Positions 52,907-62,071 of a stretch of DNA of 64,000 nt are shown here, piece after piece; within the stretch, counting starts at the first letter, position 1; each line of letters opens with the position of its first letter. A program made the translations under genes and the position numbers. The notes below the pieces were generated by a model. The model saw only the letters and a program-made list of their open reading frames with translations. It searched no databases and was not told the DNA's origin. This DNA comes from Rubrivivax sp. Lineage in GTDB: Bacteria; Pseudomonadota; Gammaproteobacteria; Burkholderiales; Burkholderiaceae_C. The DNA lies in the NCBI GenBank assembly GCA_027485165.1, contig JAIXRN010000017.1, forward strand, positions 124,001-188,000, written 5' to 3'.

Positions 52907-53095
52907 ACCACAGGCTGCAGGCCTGCAGCTTGGCCAGCCGGGCGACGCTGCGCTTTCTGGATAGCAAGGCCCGCATCGAACTGTTTCACTGCTGGGGCAG
53001 ACCTGCAGCCCCAGCACGCCAAGATCCGCGTCCACCGGCAGCGCGGTGTCGGCGTGGCCCGGTCGGTTCTACTTCTCAGCATCAGGAAACTCGTC

Positions 53096-54088
53096 ATGCA
53101 CAGCACCCGACCCCAGCAGTACTTGACCCTTTGCGCGGCGCTGGCCCTGGCCCTGAACGGCCTGCCCGTCCACGCCCAGACGGTGGACGAGCTGAAGGAC
53201 CTGGTTGGCGTGAAGGGCGCCAGCGGTGAGTCTGAACTCGAACGCCGGGGCTATACCCACATCGACACCAGCAAGGCGCGCGATGCCGCCTACGCCTACT
53301 GGTGGAGCAACCAGAAAAGCCGCTGCGTGCGCGTCACGACGCGGGACGGTCGCTACCAGGCCCTGACCGACGTGGACGCATCGGACTGCGGCCAGACGAA
53401 GAAGGAAAGCGGTCTGAGCGACGGCGCCAAGGTGGCCATCGGCGCGGCCGCCTTGCTGGGCATCGCCGCCCTGGCCCACAAGTCGCACCACCGCGATGAC
53501 CGCAACTACAACGAACAGCAGACCGCCGACTTCGAACGCGGTTACCGCGACGGGCTCTACAACAACAGTTTCAACAGCCGAGGCGCCGGTAGCGAATACC
53601 GTGATGGCTACAACCAGGGTGTCAGCGAGCGCGGCCAGCAGTCCAGCTACCGCAACCGGGGCAACAACGACGTCTACAGCGCGGGCTGGACACGTTGCGC
53701 CCAAGAGGGCGAGTACTGTCGCGTCGACGGCTCAGCCCGGGTGCGCTTTGGCGGCGACAACCGGTACGAGTACCGGAACGTCACAGGCGGCATCCAGTGC
53801 TCGACGCGCGAGTTCGGCGACCCGGCCTACGGCGTCAACAAGAGCTGCGACATCCAGCCCCGCGGGGGCGGCTACGGCAACGTGAACTACGGCAGTGGCT
53901 GGGACCATTGCAGCAACGAAGGCGGTTTCTGCAGCTTCAGCGGCTCGGCCGAGGTGCGCTTTGGCGTGAACGGCCGGTTCGTCACGCGCCGTGGTGTCAA
54001 TGGCCTGCCGTGTGACATGGAAACCTTCGGCAACGACCCCGCTTACGGGCAGAAGAAGCAGTGCTTCGTGCGCCGAAGCGGGCGCTAG
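53096..54088 (+). CDS. Secreted protein with two cysteine-rich repeats
   Basis: Not recognised by name. The 330-residue protein has a signal peptide ending PVHAQ (CAGGAAAC ribosome site before the ATG). A hydrophobic patch lies at 113-127, followed by a Tyr/Asn/Arg/Gly-rich linker. Two homologous domains follow, at about 198-251 and 269-323. Each begins WxxCxxEGxxC and continues with a VRFG stretch, a central G[IL]xC and then a FGDPAYG or FGNDPAYG motif before a final Cys. The four cysteines per repeat could form disulfides. Possibly a carbohydrate- or wall-binding module. Confidence 0.78.
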   Translation: MHSTRPQQYLTLCAALALALNGLPVHAQTVDELKDLVGVKGASGESELERRGYTHIDTSKARDAAYAYWWSNQKSRCVRVTTRDGRYQALTDVDASDCGQTKKESGLSDGAKVAIGAAALLGIAALAHKSHHRDDRNYNEQQTADFERGYRDGLYNNSFNSRGAGSEYRDGYNQGVSERGQQSSYRNRGNNDVYSAGWTRCAQEGEYCRVDGSARVRFGGDNRYEYRNVTGGIQCSTREFGDPAYGVNKSCDIQPRGGGYGNVNYGSGWDHCSNEGGFCSFSGSAEVRFGVNGRFVTRRGVNGLPCDMETFGNDPAYGQKKQCFVRRSGR

Positions 54089-54115
54089 GCGCCTGCGCTG
54101 CTTCGGCGGCCAGCC

Positions 54116-55033
54116 TCAGCCCGCTGCTTTTTGCGGCCAAGTGGCCAGCAGCAGGCCCAGCAACGCCAGTGCGAAGGCCGCCAGATGCGCCGGCCCGAAG
54201 CTTTCGCCCAGCACCAGCACGCCCACCAAGGCCGCGCTGACCGGCAGCAGCACCGTGAACACGCCAGCGCGCGATGACGGCACGTGCCGCAGCCCGCGCA
54301 TCCACAGCCAAACCGTCACCATGCTGGCCGCCAGGGCGTAGAACACCAGCAGCACCCAGCTGGCCGTGGGTACGGCGGCGAAGTCGAAGCGACTGGCCTG
54401 CCACAGGCCGAAGGGCGTGACCAGGGCCAAGCCCCACAGGTTGATGAGCGCGCTGATGCGCCGCGGTGAGACATTGCCCGTGAGCCGCTTGCCGATGACG
54501 ACATAGCTGGCTTCGCACACCACCGCGGCCAACAGCAAGGCATACCCCAGCGGCGACGCTGCCGCGCCAGCCTGGGCCCCGGCCGCACCGCCGCTGTCGC
54601 TGCGCGCCAGGGCCAGCAGCGCAATGCCCAGCGCCGCGCAGGCGATCGCAGCCATCACCCGTGGCCTGATCTGTTCGCCCAGGAACACGCGTGACAGCAC
54701 GGCCACCACGGCCGGGATGGCCGCCATCACCACGCCAGCAGCCAGCGCCGATGTGAGCGCCACACCGTACAGCATGCAGATACTGAACAGGAAGTTGCCG
54801 AGGAAGCTTTCCCAGAACAGCAGCCGCCGGTCGGCTGACGACAGCGGCGCTTCGCCCCGGCCGCGCCGCACCCAGTGCGCCATGGCCACAGCCGCGATGC
54901 CAAAGCGCAGCCAGGCCAGCAGCAGCACCGGAAACACCGCCACCAGCAGCTTTGAAAGCCCCACATAGCTGCCCACCAAGGCCATGCTGGCGGCCAGGCT
55001 CAGGTACGCGCCCAGCGGCACAGCAGCCGTCAC
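54116..55033 (-). CDS. EamA-family (DMT) transporter
   Basis: Inner-membrane exporter of the drug/metabolite superfamily, 305 residues, ten hydrophobic helices as two EamA repeats. Markers are GLSKLLVAVFPVLLLAWLRF in repeat 1 and ALINLWGLALVTPFGLWQAS at the start of repeat 2. Substrate unknown. GTG start at 55033, 37 bases after the porin gene, so probably the last gene of the polyamine transcript. Confidence 0.88.
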   Translation of the reverse strand: MTAAVPLGAYLSLAASMALVGSYVGLSKLLVAVFPVLLLAWLRFGIAAVAMAHWVRRGRGEAPLSSADRRLLFWESFLGNFLFSICMLYGVALTSALAAGVVMAAIPAVVAVLSRVFLGEQIRPRVMAAIACAALGIALLALARSDSGGAAGAQAGAAASPLGYALLLAAVVCEASYVVIGKRLTGNVSPRRISALINLWGLALVTPFGLWQASRFDFAAVPTASWVLLVFYALAASMVTVWLWMRGLRHVPSSRAGVFTVLLPVSAALVGVLVLGESFGPAHLAAFALALLGLLLATWPQKAAG

Positions 55034-55070
55034 GCTGGCGAGGCCTGCAGGCGGTTGGTCTTCGGCGGAA

Positions 55071-56504
55071 TCAGAAGCTGACCACCACTGAAGCGCCCAG
55101 CAGGTGATTGCGGCGCGCGTAGCCGCCGGTCTTCACGTCCAGAAACACCGGCTGCGTGGCCGCGTCCAGGCGGTATTCGAGCTTGAAGATGGTGGTCTCG
55201 TCGAAGAGGTAGTTCATGCCGGCCGACAGGGCATAGCGATTCGATCCCACGCTCTCGCCGCTCGCAAAGCCGTTGTTGTCGCCCACGCCGCGGCCGATGC
55301 CGTTGATGTCGTCGTCGAAGCTGAAGCCCAGCAGACCGCCGCCGTTCTTCGTGTTCTTGACGTAGTCGGCGCGCAGCACGCCTTCCAGTCGCGGCGTGAA
55401 CTTGTAGCCGGCCAGGCCCGAGACACCCCACCACTGTGCGTCGCGCAGTTGCCCGTCGCTGTTGAAGATGGCCGAGCCCTTCTGCTGGCCATAGCTGACC
55501 TGGCCGAACAGGGACAGGTCGCCCCGGGTGTAGAAGGCATCGGCCTCGATCAGGTGGATGTTGGTGTAGCGCCCTGCGCCGGCAAAGGCCTGCTCGACGC
55601 CATCGGCGTCGATGTAGGTGCCGTCGGCAGCGAAGTTGGCTGCCTTGCCGTGCAGGCCCGTGAAGCCGAAACCGCTGAATTCACCGCGCGAATAGTCGAC
55701 GCGATAGATCAGCACCGGCTGGCGCGTGCCGGCCGGCGTGCGCGCCGTGTTCATGTTGGCCAGGCCGGCCCGAACCCACCACTTGCCGCTGGTGATGTCC
55801 ATCACCGCGCCTGTGTAGGCCGTGGGCGCCATCGTGTCGAACAGCAGGTTGTGGGTGATGAGCTTGTTGCCGGCGGGCAGGGTGATTTCGTAGCCCGTCC
55901 AGTCGGGGATCTGGCCCACCCAGAGCCGGGTGTTCGAGTCCGACAGCGGGATCGAGACCGAGGCCTCGTGCACGATCGACCCACCGTTGGCCAGGGCGCC
56001 GGTGCCGCGTTCGGGCGCCAACGTCAGTTTCCAGCGCGCACCGCCTTCGGTTTCCTTTTCGAAGTCCAGCACCGCCATGCCGAAGTAGCCGTTGTCGTAG
56101 GTGTAGCGGCCGCCGCCGTTGTTCAGCAGCACAAAGCTGGCGTTCTTCTGCCGGCGGTTGTAGATCCAGGTCGGGTCGATCTGGCCGCTGATCTTCAGGC
56201 CCTTCAGCCCCTGGTCGGCAAAGCTGTCTTGCAGGCTTTCGGCCTTCACTGCGACACGGCTCAGTTCGCGCGCCTGTTCGGGGGTCATGCCCCATTGGCC
56301 GGGTGCCGGCGCAGCTGCTGGCGGTGCAGCTTGCAGCTTCTTTTCAAGTTCGATCACGCGGTCGCGCAGCGCCCGCAGTTCCTTCAGCAGCTCTTCGTTG
56401 CTTTGGGCGGCAGCGGGCAGGCTGGCGGCCAGGCTGGATGCCACGGCGACCGGAAGAACCAGGGCCTGGATGCGCAAGGGGCGGGGACGGGCCGGCGGCT
56501 TCAT
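55071..56504 (-). CDS. DUF3138-type outer-membrane porin
   Basis: A 477-residue exported protein. The signal peptide is followed by a coiled-coil segment (NEELLKELRALRDRVIELEKKLQ) that may trimerise, then a beta-barrel of alternating aromatic strands ending in NHLLGASVVVSF with a terminal Phe. It matches DUF3138 from Burkholderiales. GAGGAGAGCACC precedes the ATG. It is 37 bases after potI, so it could be the outer-membrane entry for polyamines; that is inference from position. Confidence 0.86.
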   Translation of the reverse strand: MKPPARPRPLRIQALVLPVAVASSLAASLPAAAQSNEELLKELRALRDRVIELEKKLQAAPPAAAPAPGQWGMTPEQARELSRVAVKAESLQDSFADQGLKGLKISGQIDPTWIYNRRQKNASFVLLNNGGGRYTYDNGYFGMAVLDFEKETEGGARWKLTLAPERGTGALANGGSIVHEASVSIPLSDSNTRLWVGQIPDWTGYEITLPAGNKLITHNLLFDTMAPTAYTGAVMDITSGKWWVRAGLANMNTARTPAGTRQPVLIYRVDYSRGEFSGFGFTGLHGKAANFAADGTYIDADGVEQAFAGAGRYTNIHLIEADAFYTRGDLSLFGQVSYGQQKGSAIFNSDGQLRDAQWWGVSGLAGYKFTPRLEGVLRADYVKNTKNGGGLLGFSFDDDINGIGRGVGDNNGFASGESVGSNRYALSAGMNYLFDETTIFKLEYRLDAATQPVFLDVKTGGYARRNHLLGASVVVSF

Positions 56505-56541
56505 GCGGTGCTCTCCTCGGGGGGCGTTGTTGTTCAGGGTG

Positions 56542-57381
56542 TCAGTGGCGGCGCGCGGCAGCCAGGTCGCGGGCGCGCTGGCGTTCAGCCCGTGCGATGA
56601 AGTAGCTGGCCAGCACCACGCCGATGGCGACGATGACGATGGTGACCGTGGCGACGGCGTTCACGCTGGGGTTCAGCCCCAGGCGCGCCCGCGAGAAGAT
56701 CACCAGCGGCATGGTGGTAGACCCGGGCCCGGACAGGAAGGCCGAGAGCACCACGTCGTCCAGGCTGATGGTGAATGTCAGCAGCCAGGCCGACACCAGG
56801 CTCTGCGCGATCATCGGCAGCGTCACCAGCCAGAACACCTGGTGCGGGCGGGCGCCCAGGTCCATCGCGGCTTCTTCCAGCTGCGGATTCAGGTCCTGCA
56901 GGCGCGACTGGATGACCACCGTGGCATAGGCCATGCCCAGCAGCAGATGGCCCAGCCAGATGGTCGTCATGCCGCGTTCAGGAAAGCCCAGCGCACGCTG
57001 CACGCTCACCAGCATCCGCAGCAGCGACAGGCCCACCACCACTTCGGGCATCACCAGCGGCGCCGTCGTCATGCCCGCAAAGAGGGTGCGGCCCTTGAAG
57101 CGCTTGTACTTCACCAGGCTGAAGGCCGCGAGCGTGCCCAGCACCACCGAACCGCAGGCGGTGAGGAAGGCGATCTTCAGGCTGAGCCACAGGCCGGCGA
57201 TGAGCTCGGTGTCGGTGGCGAGCGCCGCGTACCACTTCAGCGTGAAGCCGCGCCAGACGTTCGGAATGGCCGAATCGTTGAACGAATACACCACCAGCGC
57301 CAGGATGGGCAGGTACAGAAAGGCGTAGCCCAGGCTGAGCCAGCCGCGGCCGAACCACAGGCCCGTCTTGGATGCCTTCAT
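56542..57381 (-). CDS. potI: Putrescine/polyamine ABC permease
   Basis: Inner-membrane permease of 279 residues with about six helices. The EAA loop is LEEAAMDLGARPHQVFWLV, and the tail SARLGLNPSVNAVATVTIV-like sequence is typical of PotI. The start overlaps the potH stop (ATGA). Works with PotF, PotG and PotH. Confidence 0.93.
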   Translation of the reverse strand: MKASKTGLWFGRGWLSLGYAFLYLPILALVVYSFNDSAIPNVWRGFTLKWYAALATDTELIAGLWLSLKIAFLTACGSVVLGTLAAFSLVKYKRFKGRTLFAGMTTAPLVMPEVVVGLSLLRMLVSVQRALGFPERGMTTIWLGHLLLGMAYATVVIQSRLQDLNPQLEEAAMDLGARPHQVFWLVTLPMIAQSLVSAWLLTFTISLDDVVLSAFLSGPGSTTMPLVIFSRARLGLNPSVNAVATVTIVIVAIGVVLASYFIARAERQRARDLAAARRH

Positions 57382-58307
57382 CGGCCTTTCTCCTGGGCTT
57401 CAGCCTGGTATTTGCTGAAGATGGCGATCGGCACGATCACCAGCAGCACCATCACCACGGCCACTGTGCTGGCCATCGGCCAGTCGTTGTTGCTGAAGAA
57501 CTCGTCCCACAGCACGCGGCCGATCATCAGCGTCTCGGGCCCGCCCAGCAGTTCGGGAATGACGAACTCACCGACGCAGGGAATGAACACCAGCATGCTG
57601 CCGGCGATGATGCCGGCCTTGGACATCGGCACCGTGATCTTCCAGAACGCCACCCAGGGGCTGGCGCCCAGGTCGGCCGCGGCTTCCAGCAGCCGCAGGT
57701 CCATCTTCACCAGGTTGCCGTACAGCGGCAGGATCATGAAGGGCAGATAGGTGTAGGTCATGCCCAGCACCAGCGAGAACGGCGTGTGCATCAGGTTGCC
57801 CTGCGTGGTGATCAGGCCGAGCGCCAGCAGCACCCGGTCCAGCCCCAGGCCGACGATGAAGTCTGCCGCCCAGCCGTTGTCGCTGAGCAGGCCGCGCCAG
57901 GCGTACACGCGCAGCAGAAACGACGTCCAGAACGGCAGCATCACCAGCATCAGCAAAAGCGGCTGCGCGGTGGGCCTGGCCCGCGCCATGAAATAGGCGA
58001 AGGGGTAACCGATGAACAGGCACAGCACCGTGGTGGCCGCCGCGTACTTCAGGCTGGCGATGTAGGTCTGCACGTACAGCGCGTCCTGCGCCAGGAAGAC
58101 GTAGTTGCTGTACTTCAGCGTCAGCTGCACCGCGCCATCGACGAAACTGAGCACGTCCTTGAAGACCACGTTGTCCATCTCGGACACGCTGATCTTGCCG
58201 ACGATGAAAAACGGGAACAGGAAGAACAGCAGCAGAAAGGCGAACGGCACCGCCACCACCGCGGTGCGCCCCGACAGCAGCTTGCCGGTGCCGGCGGGTT
58301 TGTTCAT
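57378..58307 (-). CDS. potH: Putrescine/polyamine ABC permease
   Basis: Permease of 309 residues, six to seven hydrophobic helices, EAA loop LLEAAADLGASPWVAFWKI and GEFVIPELLGGPETLMIGRV in the C-terminal third, all typical of PotH. The ATG at 58307 overlaps the potG stop. Confidence 0.93.
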   Translation of the reverse strand: MNKPAGTGKLLSGRTAVVAVPFAFLLLFFLFPFFIVGKISVSEMDNVVFKDVLSFVDGAVQLTLKYSNYVFLAQDALYVQTYIASLKYAAATTVLCLFIGYPFAYFMARARPTAQPLLLMLVMLPFWTSFLLRVYAWRGLLSDNGWAADFIVGLGLDRVLLALGLITTQGNLMHTPFSLVLGMTYTYLPFMILPLYGNLVKMDLRLLEAAADLGASPWVAFWKITVPMSKAGIIAGSMLVFIPCVGEFVIPELLGGPETLMIGRVLWDEFFSNNDWPMASTVAVVMVLLVIVPIAIFSKYQAEAQEKGR

Positions 58308-59428
58308 TGCGTCAGCACCACGTGGGCGTTGTCGGCCCAGCGTGCCCAGACCTGGTCGCCCCAGGTAAAGGCGTCGTCGTTGTGGCGGCGGGTGTTGGCC
58401 TGGCTCACCTTCAGCTTGGCGCCGCTGGCCAGCTGCAGGTGGAAGACGGTGAAGCTGCCGAAATAGGACATCTCCTTGATTTCGCCGCGCACGCAGTTGT
58501 GGCCCGGGCCGTGCGGATGCTGCGGCTCTTCACGCGTGAGCTCGATCTTTTCCGGCCGCAGTGCCACCGTCACGGCCATGCCTTCCGTGCCGGTGATGCC
58601 ATGGCCGACGTAGTGCTGGCAGTCGGCGCAGCCGATCACGCAGTGGTCCTTCTCGTCGACGTCCAGCGTGCCGTCCATCAGGTTGACGTTGCCGATGAAG
58701 TCGGCCACGAAGCGCGTGGCCGGTGTTTCGTAGATGTCGCCTGGCGCGCCCACCTGCAGGAAGCGGCCTTCGCTCATGATGGCCACGCGGCTGGCCATGG
58801 TCATGGCCTCTTCCTGGTCGTGCGTGACCATCACGCAGGTCACGCCCACGCCTTCGATGATGTTCACCAGCTCGATCTGCGTCTGTTCGCGCAGCTTCTT
58901 GTCCAGCGCGCCCAGCGGTTCGTCCAGCAGCAGCAGCTGTGGCTGCTTGGCCAGGCTGCGCGCCAGCGCCACGCGCTGCTGCTGGCCGCCTGAAAGCTGG
59001 TGCGGTTTGCGGTCGCCGAACTTGCCCAGCTGCACCAGCTTCAGCATGGCGTCCACACGGCTGGCGATCTGGTCTTTCGGCAAGCCTTCGCGCTTCAGGC
59101 CGAAGGCGATGTTTTCCCACACGCTCAGGTGCGGGAAGAGCGCGTAGCTCTGGAACATCATGTTCATCGGCCGTTCGTAGGGCGGCAGCGTGGCCAGGTC
59201 ACGACCGTCCAGCACGATGCGGCCGCTGGTGGGCGTCTCGAAGCCGGCCAGCATGCGCAGCAGCGTGCTTTTGCCGCAGCCCGAACTGCCCAGCAGGGCG
59301 AAGATCTCGCCCTTGGCGATGTCGACGCTGACGCCGTTGACGGCCTTGGTGCCGTTGAAGTCCTTGACGACGTTGTCGATGCGCAGGAATGCCGCGCCCT
59401 TGTCGGGTCTTGTGGCGGGGGCAGACAC
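58304..59428 (-). CDS. potG: Putrescine/polyamine ABC ATPase
   Basis: ATP-binding subunit of 374 residues: Walker A GSSGCGKST, Q-loop region MMFQSYALFPHLS, signature LSGGQQQRVALAR, Walker B LLLLDEPLGALD and switch His in MVTHDQEEAM. A TOBE domain occupies the last ~100 residues. The GTG start is 2 bases after the potF stop. Confidence 0.95.
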   Translation of the reverse strand: MSAPATRPDKGAAFLRIDNVVKDFNGTKAVNGVSVDIAKGEIFALLGSSGCGKSTLLRMLAGFETPTSGRIVLDGRDLATLPPYERPMNMMFQSYALFPHLSVWENIAFGLKREGLPKDQIASRVDAMLKLVQLGKFGDRKPHQLSGGQQQRVALARSLAKQPQLLLLDEPLGALDKKLREQTQIELVNIIEGVGVTCVMVTHDQEEAMTMASRVAIMSEGRFLQVGAPGDIYETPATRFVADFIGNVNLMDGTLDVDEKDHCVIGCADCQHYVGHGITGTEGMAVTVALRPEKIELTREEPQHPHGPGHNCVRGEIKEMSYFGSFTVFHLQLASGAKLKVSQANTRRHNDDAFTWGDQVWARWADNAHVVLTQ

Positions 59429-59430
59429 GT

Positions 59431-60552
59431 TCAGAGCCCTGTCTTGAAGCTGGTGAAGGTGCGCGTCATCAGGCGGCGCAGGTCGTTGTTCAGGGTGTCG
59501 GGCGGCACCATGCGCGCCAGGTCAGTCGGCGGCAGGAAGACGGTGGGGTTGTTGGCCACTTCGGGCTTCACGAACTTCTTCGATTCCAGGTTCGGGTTGG
59601 CGTAGAACACCTTGTTCGTGAGCGAGGCGTGCACTTCCGGGCGCAGGATGTAGTTGATGAACTTGTGCGCGTTGCCCGGGCGCGGGGCGTCGGCCGGGAT
59701 CACCATCACGTCGAAGAACAGCAGCCCGCCGTTTTTCGGCACCAGGGCTTCGATCTTGTGGCCGGTCTTGTTGTCGATGGCGCGCTGGCGCGCGATGTTG
59801 ATGTCCCCGCTCCAGCCCAGGGCCACGCAGACGTTGCCGTTGGCCATGTCGTTGATGTAGCCCGAGCCGCTGAACAGCGTAACGTGCGGCCGCACCGCCT
59901 TCAGCAGCGCAGCGGCGGCGGCATAGTCCGACGCGTTCTTGCTGAACGAAGGCTTGCCCAGGTAGTGCAGCGCGGCGGGCACCACTTCGGTGGCGGAATC
60001 CAGGAAGCTGACGCCGCAGCTCTTCAGCCGGCTGATGTATTCGGGCTTGAACACCAGGTCCCAGGCGTTGTCGGGCATGGGCAGGTTGCCCAGGGCGGCC
60101 TTCACCTTGTCGACGTTGATGCCCACGGTGGTGTAGCCCCAGAGCCAGTTCACCATGTAGTCGTTGCCCGGGTCCATGCGCGCCAGCTGGGCCTGCAGGG
60201 CCGGGTCCAGGTTCTTCAGGTTGGGCAGCAGGCTCTTGTCGATCTTGCGCAGCAGCCCGCCTTCGGCCTGCAGCTTGGCCCAGTGCGAAGACGGCACCAC
60301 GATGTCGTAGCCCGTCTTGCCCGCCACCAGCTTGGCGTGGACGATCTCGTTGTTGTCGAAGTTGTCGTACCGCACCTTGATGCCGGTTTCCTTCTCGAAA
60401 TTCCGGATCGTGTCTTCGGCGATGTAGTCCGACCAGTTGTAGATGTTGAGGACCTTCTCCTCTTCCTGCGCCAGGGCAGCGCCGGGGGCTGCCAGCAGGC
60501 AGGCCATCGACGCCAGGGCGGCCAGGGCCAGGGCAGCGGACTTCAGCTTCAT
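59431..60552 (-). CDS. potF: Putrescine/polyamine-binding protein
   Basis: Periplasmic polyamine receptor of 373 residues. Signal peptide ends near GAALAQ. Family sequence: LNIYNWSDYIAEDTIRNFEK, VPSSHWAKLQAEGGLLRKID and GYINDMANGNVCVALGWSGD. ATG 60552 is chosen because AGGAG lies 9 bases upstream, too close for the ATG at 60561. Confidence 0.94.
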   Translation of the reverse strand: MKLKSAALALAALASMACLLAAPGAALAQEEEKVLNIYNWSDYIAEDTIRNFEKETGIKVRYDNFDNNEIVHAKLVAGKTGYDIVVPSSHWAKLQAEGGLLRKIDKSLLPNLKNLDPALQAQLARMDPGNDYMVNWLWGYTTVGINVDKVKAALGNLPMPDNAWDLVFKPEYISRLKSCGVSFLDSATEVVPAALHYLGKPSFSKNASDYAAAAALLKAVRPHVTLFSGSGYINDMANGNVCVALGWSGDINIARQRAIDNKTGHKIEALVPKNGGLLFFDVMVIPADAPRPGNAHKFINYILRPEVHASLTNKVFYANPNLESKKFVKPEVANNPTVFLPPTDLARMVPPDTLNNDLRRLMTRTFTSFKTGL

Positions 60553-60675
60553 GCGTTGCATCTCCTGCGGGCTTCTACTTGCGGTGGGCGTGTGGTGGGT
60601 GAGCGGTGTACGTGTGGTTGGGCGCGCGGTGGTTCGGTTTTCGGGGCGCGATTCTGTCAGCGCTGGCCCGGGCCC

Positions 60676-62061
60676 TCACGCCAGCCAGCCATTGTTGTGG
60701 GCGTCGGCCAGGGTCAGGTCCAGGCAGCGGCGGATCAACACCATCATCTCGTCGATCTGCGCGCGCGTGATCACCAGCGGCGGGGCGATGATCATGCGGT
60801 CGCCGACCGCACGCATGATCAGCCCGTTGCCGAAGCAATGCCCGCGGCAGACCATGCCGATTTCGACGTCGCTTGCAAACGGCGTGCCGCGGGCCGCGTC
60901 CTTCACCAGCAGCAGGGCGCCCATCAGGCCGCAGGTTTCGGCATCGCCCACCAGCGGGTGGCCCTTCAGGCCGGCGAAGCACTCGGCCAGGTAGGGGCCC
61001 AGGTCTTCGCGCACGCGTTCGACCAGCCGCAGTTCACGGATCAGCCCGATGTTGGCCAGGGCCACCGCGCAGGCCACGGGGTGGCCGCTGTAGGTGTAGC
61101 CGTGGTTGAACTCGCCGCCACGGTCCACCAGTGCCCGGGCGATGCGTTCGCCCACCATCACCCCGCCCAGGGGCACGTAGCCGCTGGTCACGCCCTTGGC
61201 GAAGGTCATCAGGTCGGGCCGGAAGCCCAGCGTCTGGCTGCCCCACCAGTTGCCGGTGCGGCCGAAGCCGCAAATCACTTCGTCGGCCACCACCAGCACG
61301 CCGTACTGGTCGCAGATGCGCTGCACCTCGGGCCAGTACGTGGCCGGCGGGATGATCACCCCGCCCGCGCCTTGCACGGGTTCGCCGATGAAGGCCGCCA
61401 CCTTGTCGGGGCCGATGGCCAGGATGCGGTCTTCCAGCCAGCGCGCGGCCACCAGCCCGAATTCGTCCCGCGTCAGCCCCTGGGGCCGGCCGTGGTCCCA
61501 CCAGTAGGGCTGTTCGATGTGCTCGATGCCCGGGATGGGCAGCCCGCCCTGGGCGTGCATGCCGCTCATCCCGCCCAGCGAAGCGCCGGCCATGGTGCTG
61601 CCGTGGTAGGCGTTGTGGCGGCTGATGATGACGCTGCGCTGCGGCTGGCCCAGGATGTCCCAGTAGCGACGCACCATGCGCACCACGGTGTCGTTGCCTT
61701 CGCTGCCCGAACCGGCGAAGAACACGTGTTCGAAGCCGGGCGGGGACACTTCGGCCAGCAGTTCAGCCAGCTGGATGGCCGGCGGCGTGGCCGTCTGGAA
61801 GAAGGCGTTGTAGAAGGGCAGCTGCCGCATCTGCTGCGTGGCCGCCTGCACCAGCGCTTCCTGGCCGTAGCCCACGTTCACGCACCACAGGCCGCTCATG
61901 GCGTCCAGGATCTTGTGGCCTTCGCTGTCCCACAGGTAGATGTTGTCGGCGCGCTCGATGATGCGCGCGCCCTTTTGGGCCAGGCCCTGGAAGTCGGTGA
62001 AGGGGTGCAGGAAGTGGGCGGCGTCGGCCGCCTGCCATTGCTGAGTGGTACGGGGGCTCAT
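60676..62061 (-). CDS. spuC: Polyamine aminotransferase, class III (putrescine-pyruvate type)
   Basis: PLP enzyme of 461 residues that should transfer the amino group of putrescine or a related diamine to pyruvate. HGGSTMAGASL-like and VIVADEVICGFGRTGNWWGS-like motifs surround the cofactor, and the PLP lysine lies in TFAKGVTSGYVPLGG. ATG 62061 has the ribosome site AAGGTGA. It lies between the ligase and potF genes, so import and catabolism are one operon. The exact substrate is inferred from the neighbours. Confidence 0.9.
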   Translation of the reverse strand: MSPRTTQQWQAADAAHFLHPFTDFQGLAQKGARIIERADNIYLWDSEGHKILDAMSGLWCVNVGYGQEALVQAATQQMRQLPFYNAFFQTATPPAIQLAELLAEVSPPGFEHVFFAGSGSEGNDTVVRMVRRYWDILGQPQRSVIISRHNAYHGSTMAGASLGGMSGMHAQGGLPIPGIEHIEQPYWWDHGRPQGLTRDEFGLVAARWLEDRILAIGPDKVAAFIGEPVQGAGGVIIPPATYWPEVQRICDQYGVLVVADEVICGFGRTGNWWGSQTLGFRPDLMTFAKGVTSGYVPLGGVMVGERIARALVDRGGEFNHGYTYSGHPVACAVALANIGLIRELRLVERVREDLGPYLAECFAGLKGHPLVGDAETCGLMGALLLVKDAARGTPFASDVEIGMVCRGHCFGNGLIMRAVGDRMIIAPPLVITRAQIDEMMVLIRRCLDLTLADAHNNGWLA

Positions 62062-62071
62062 GTCAGTCACC

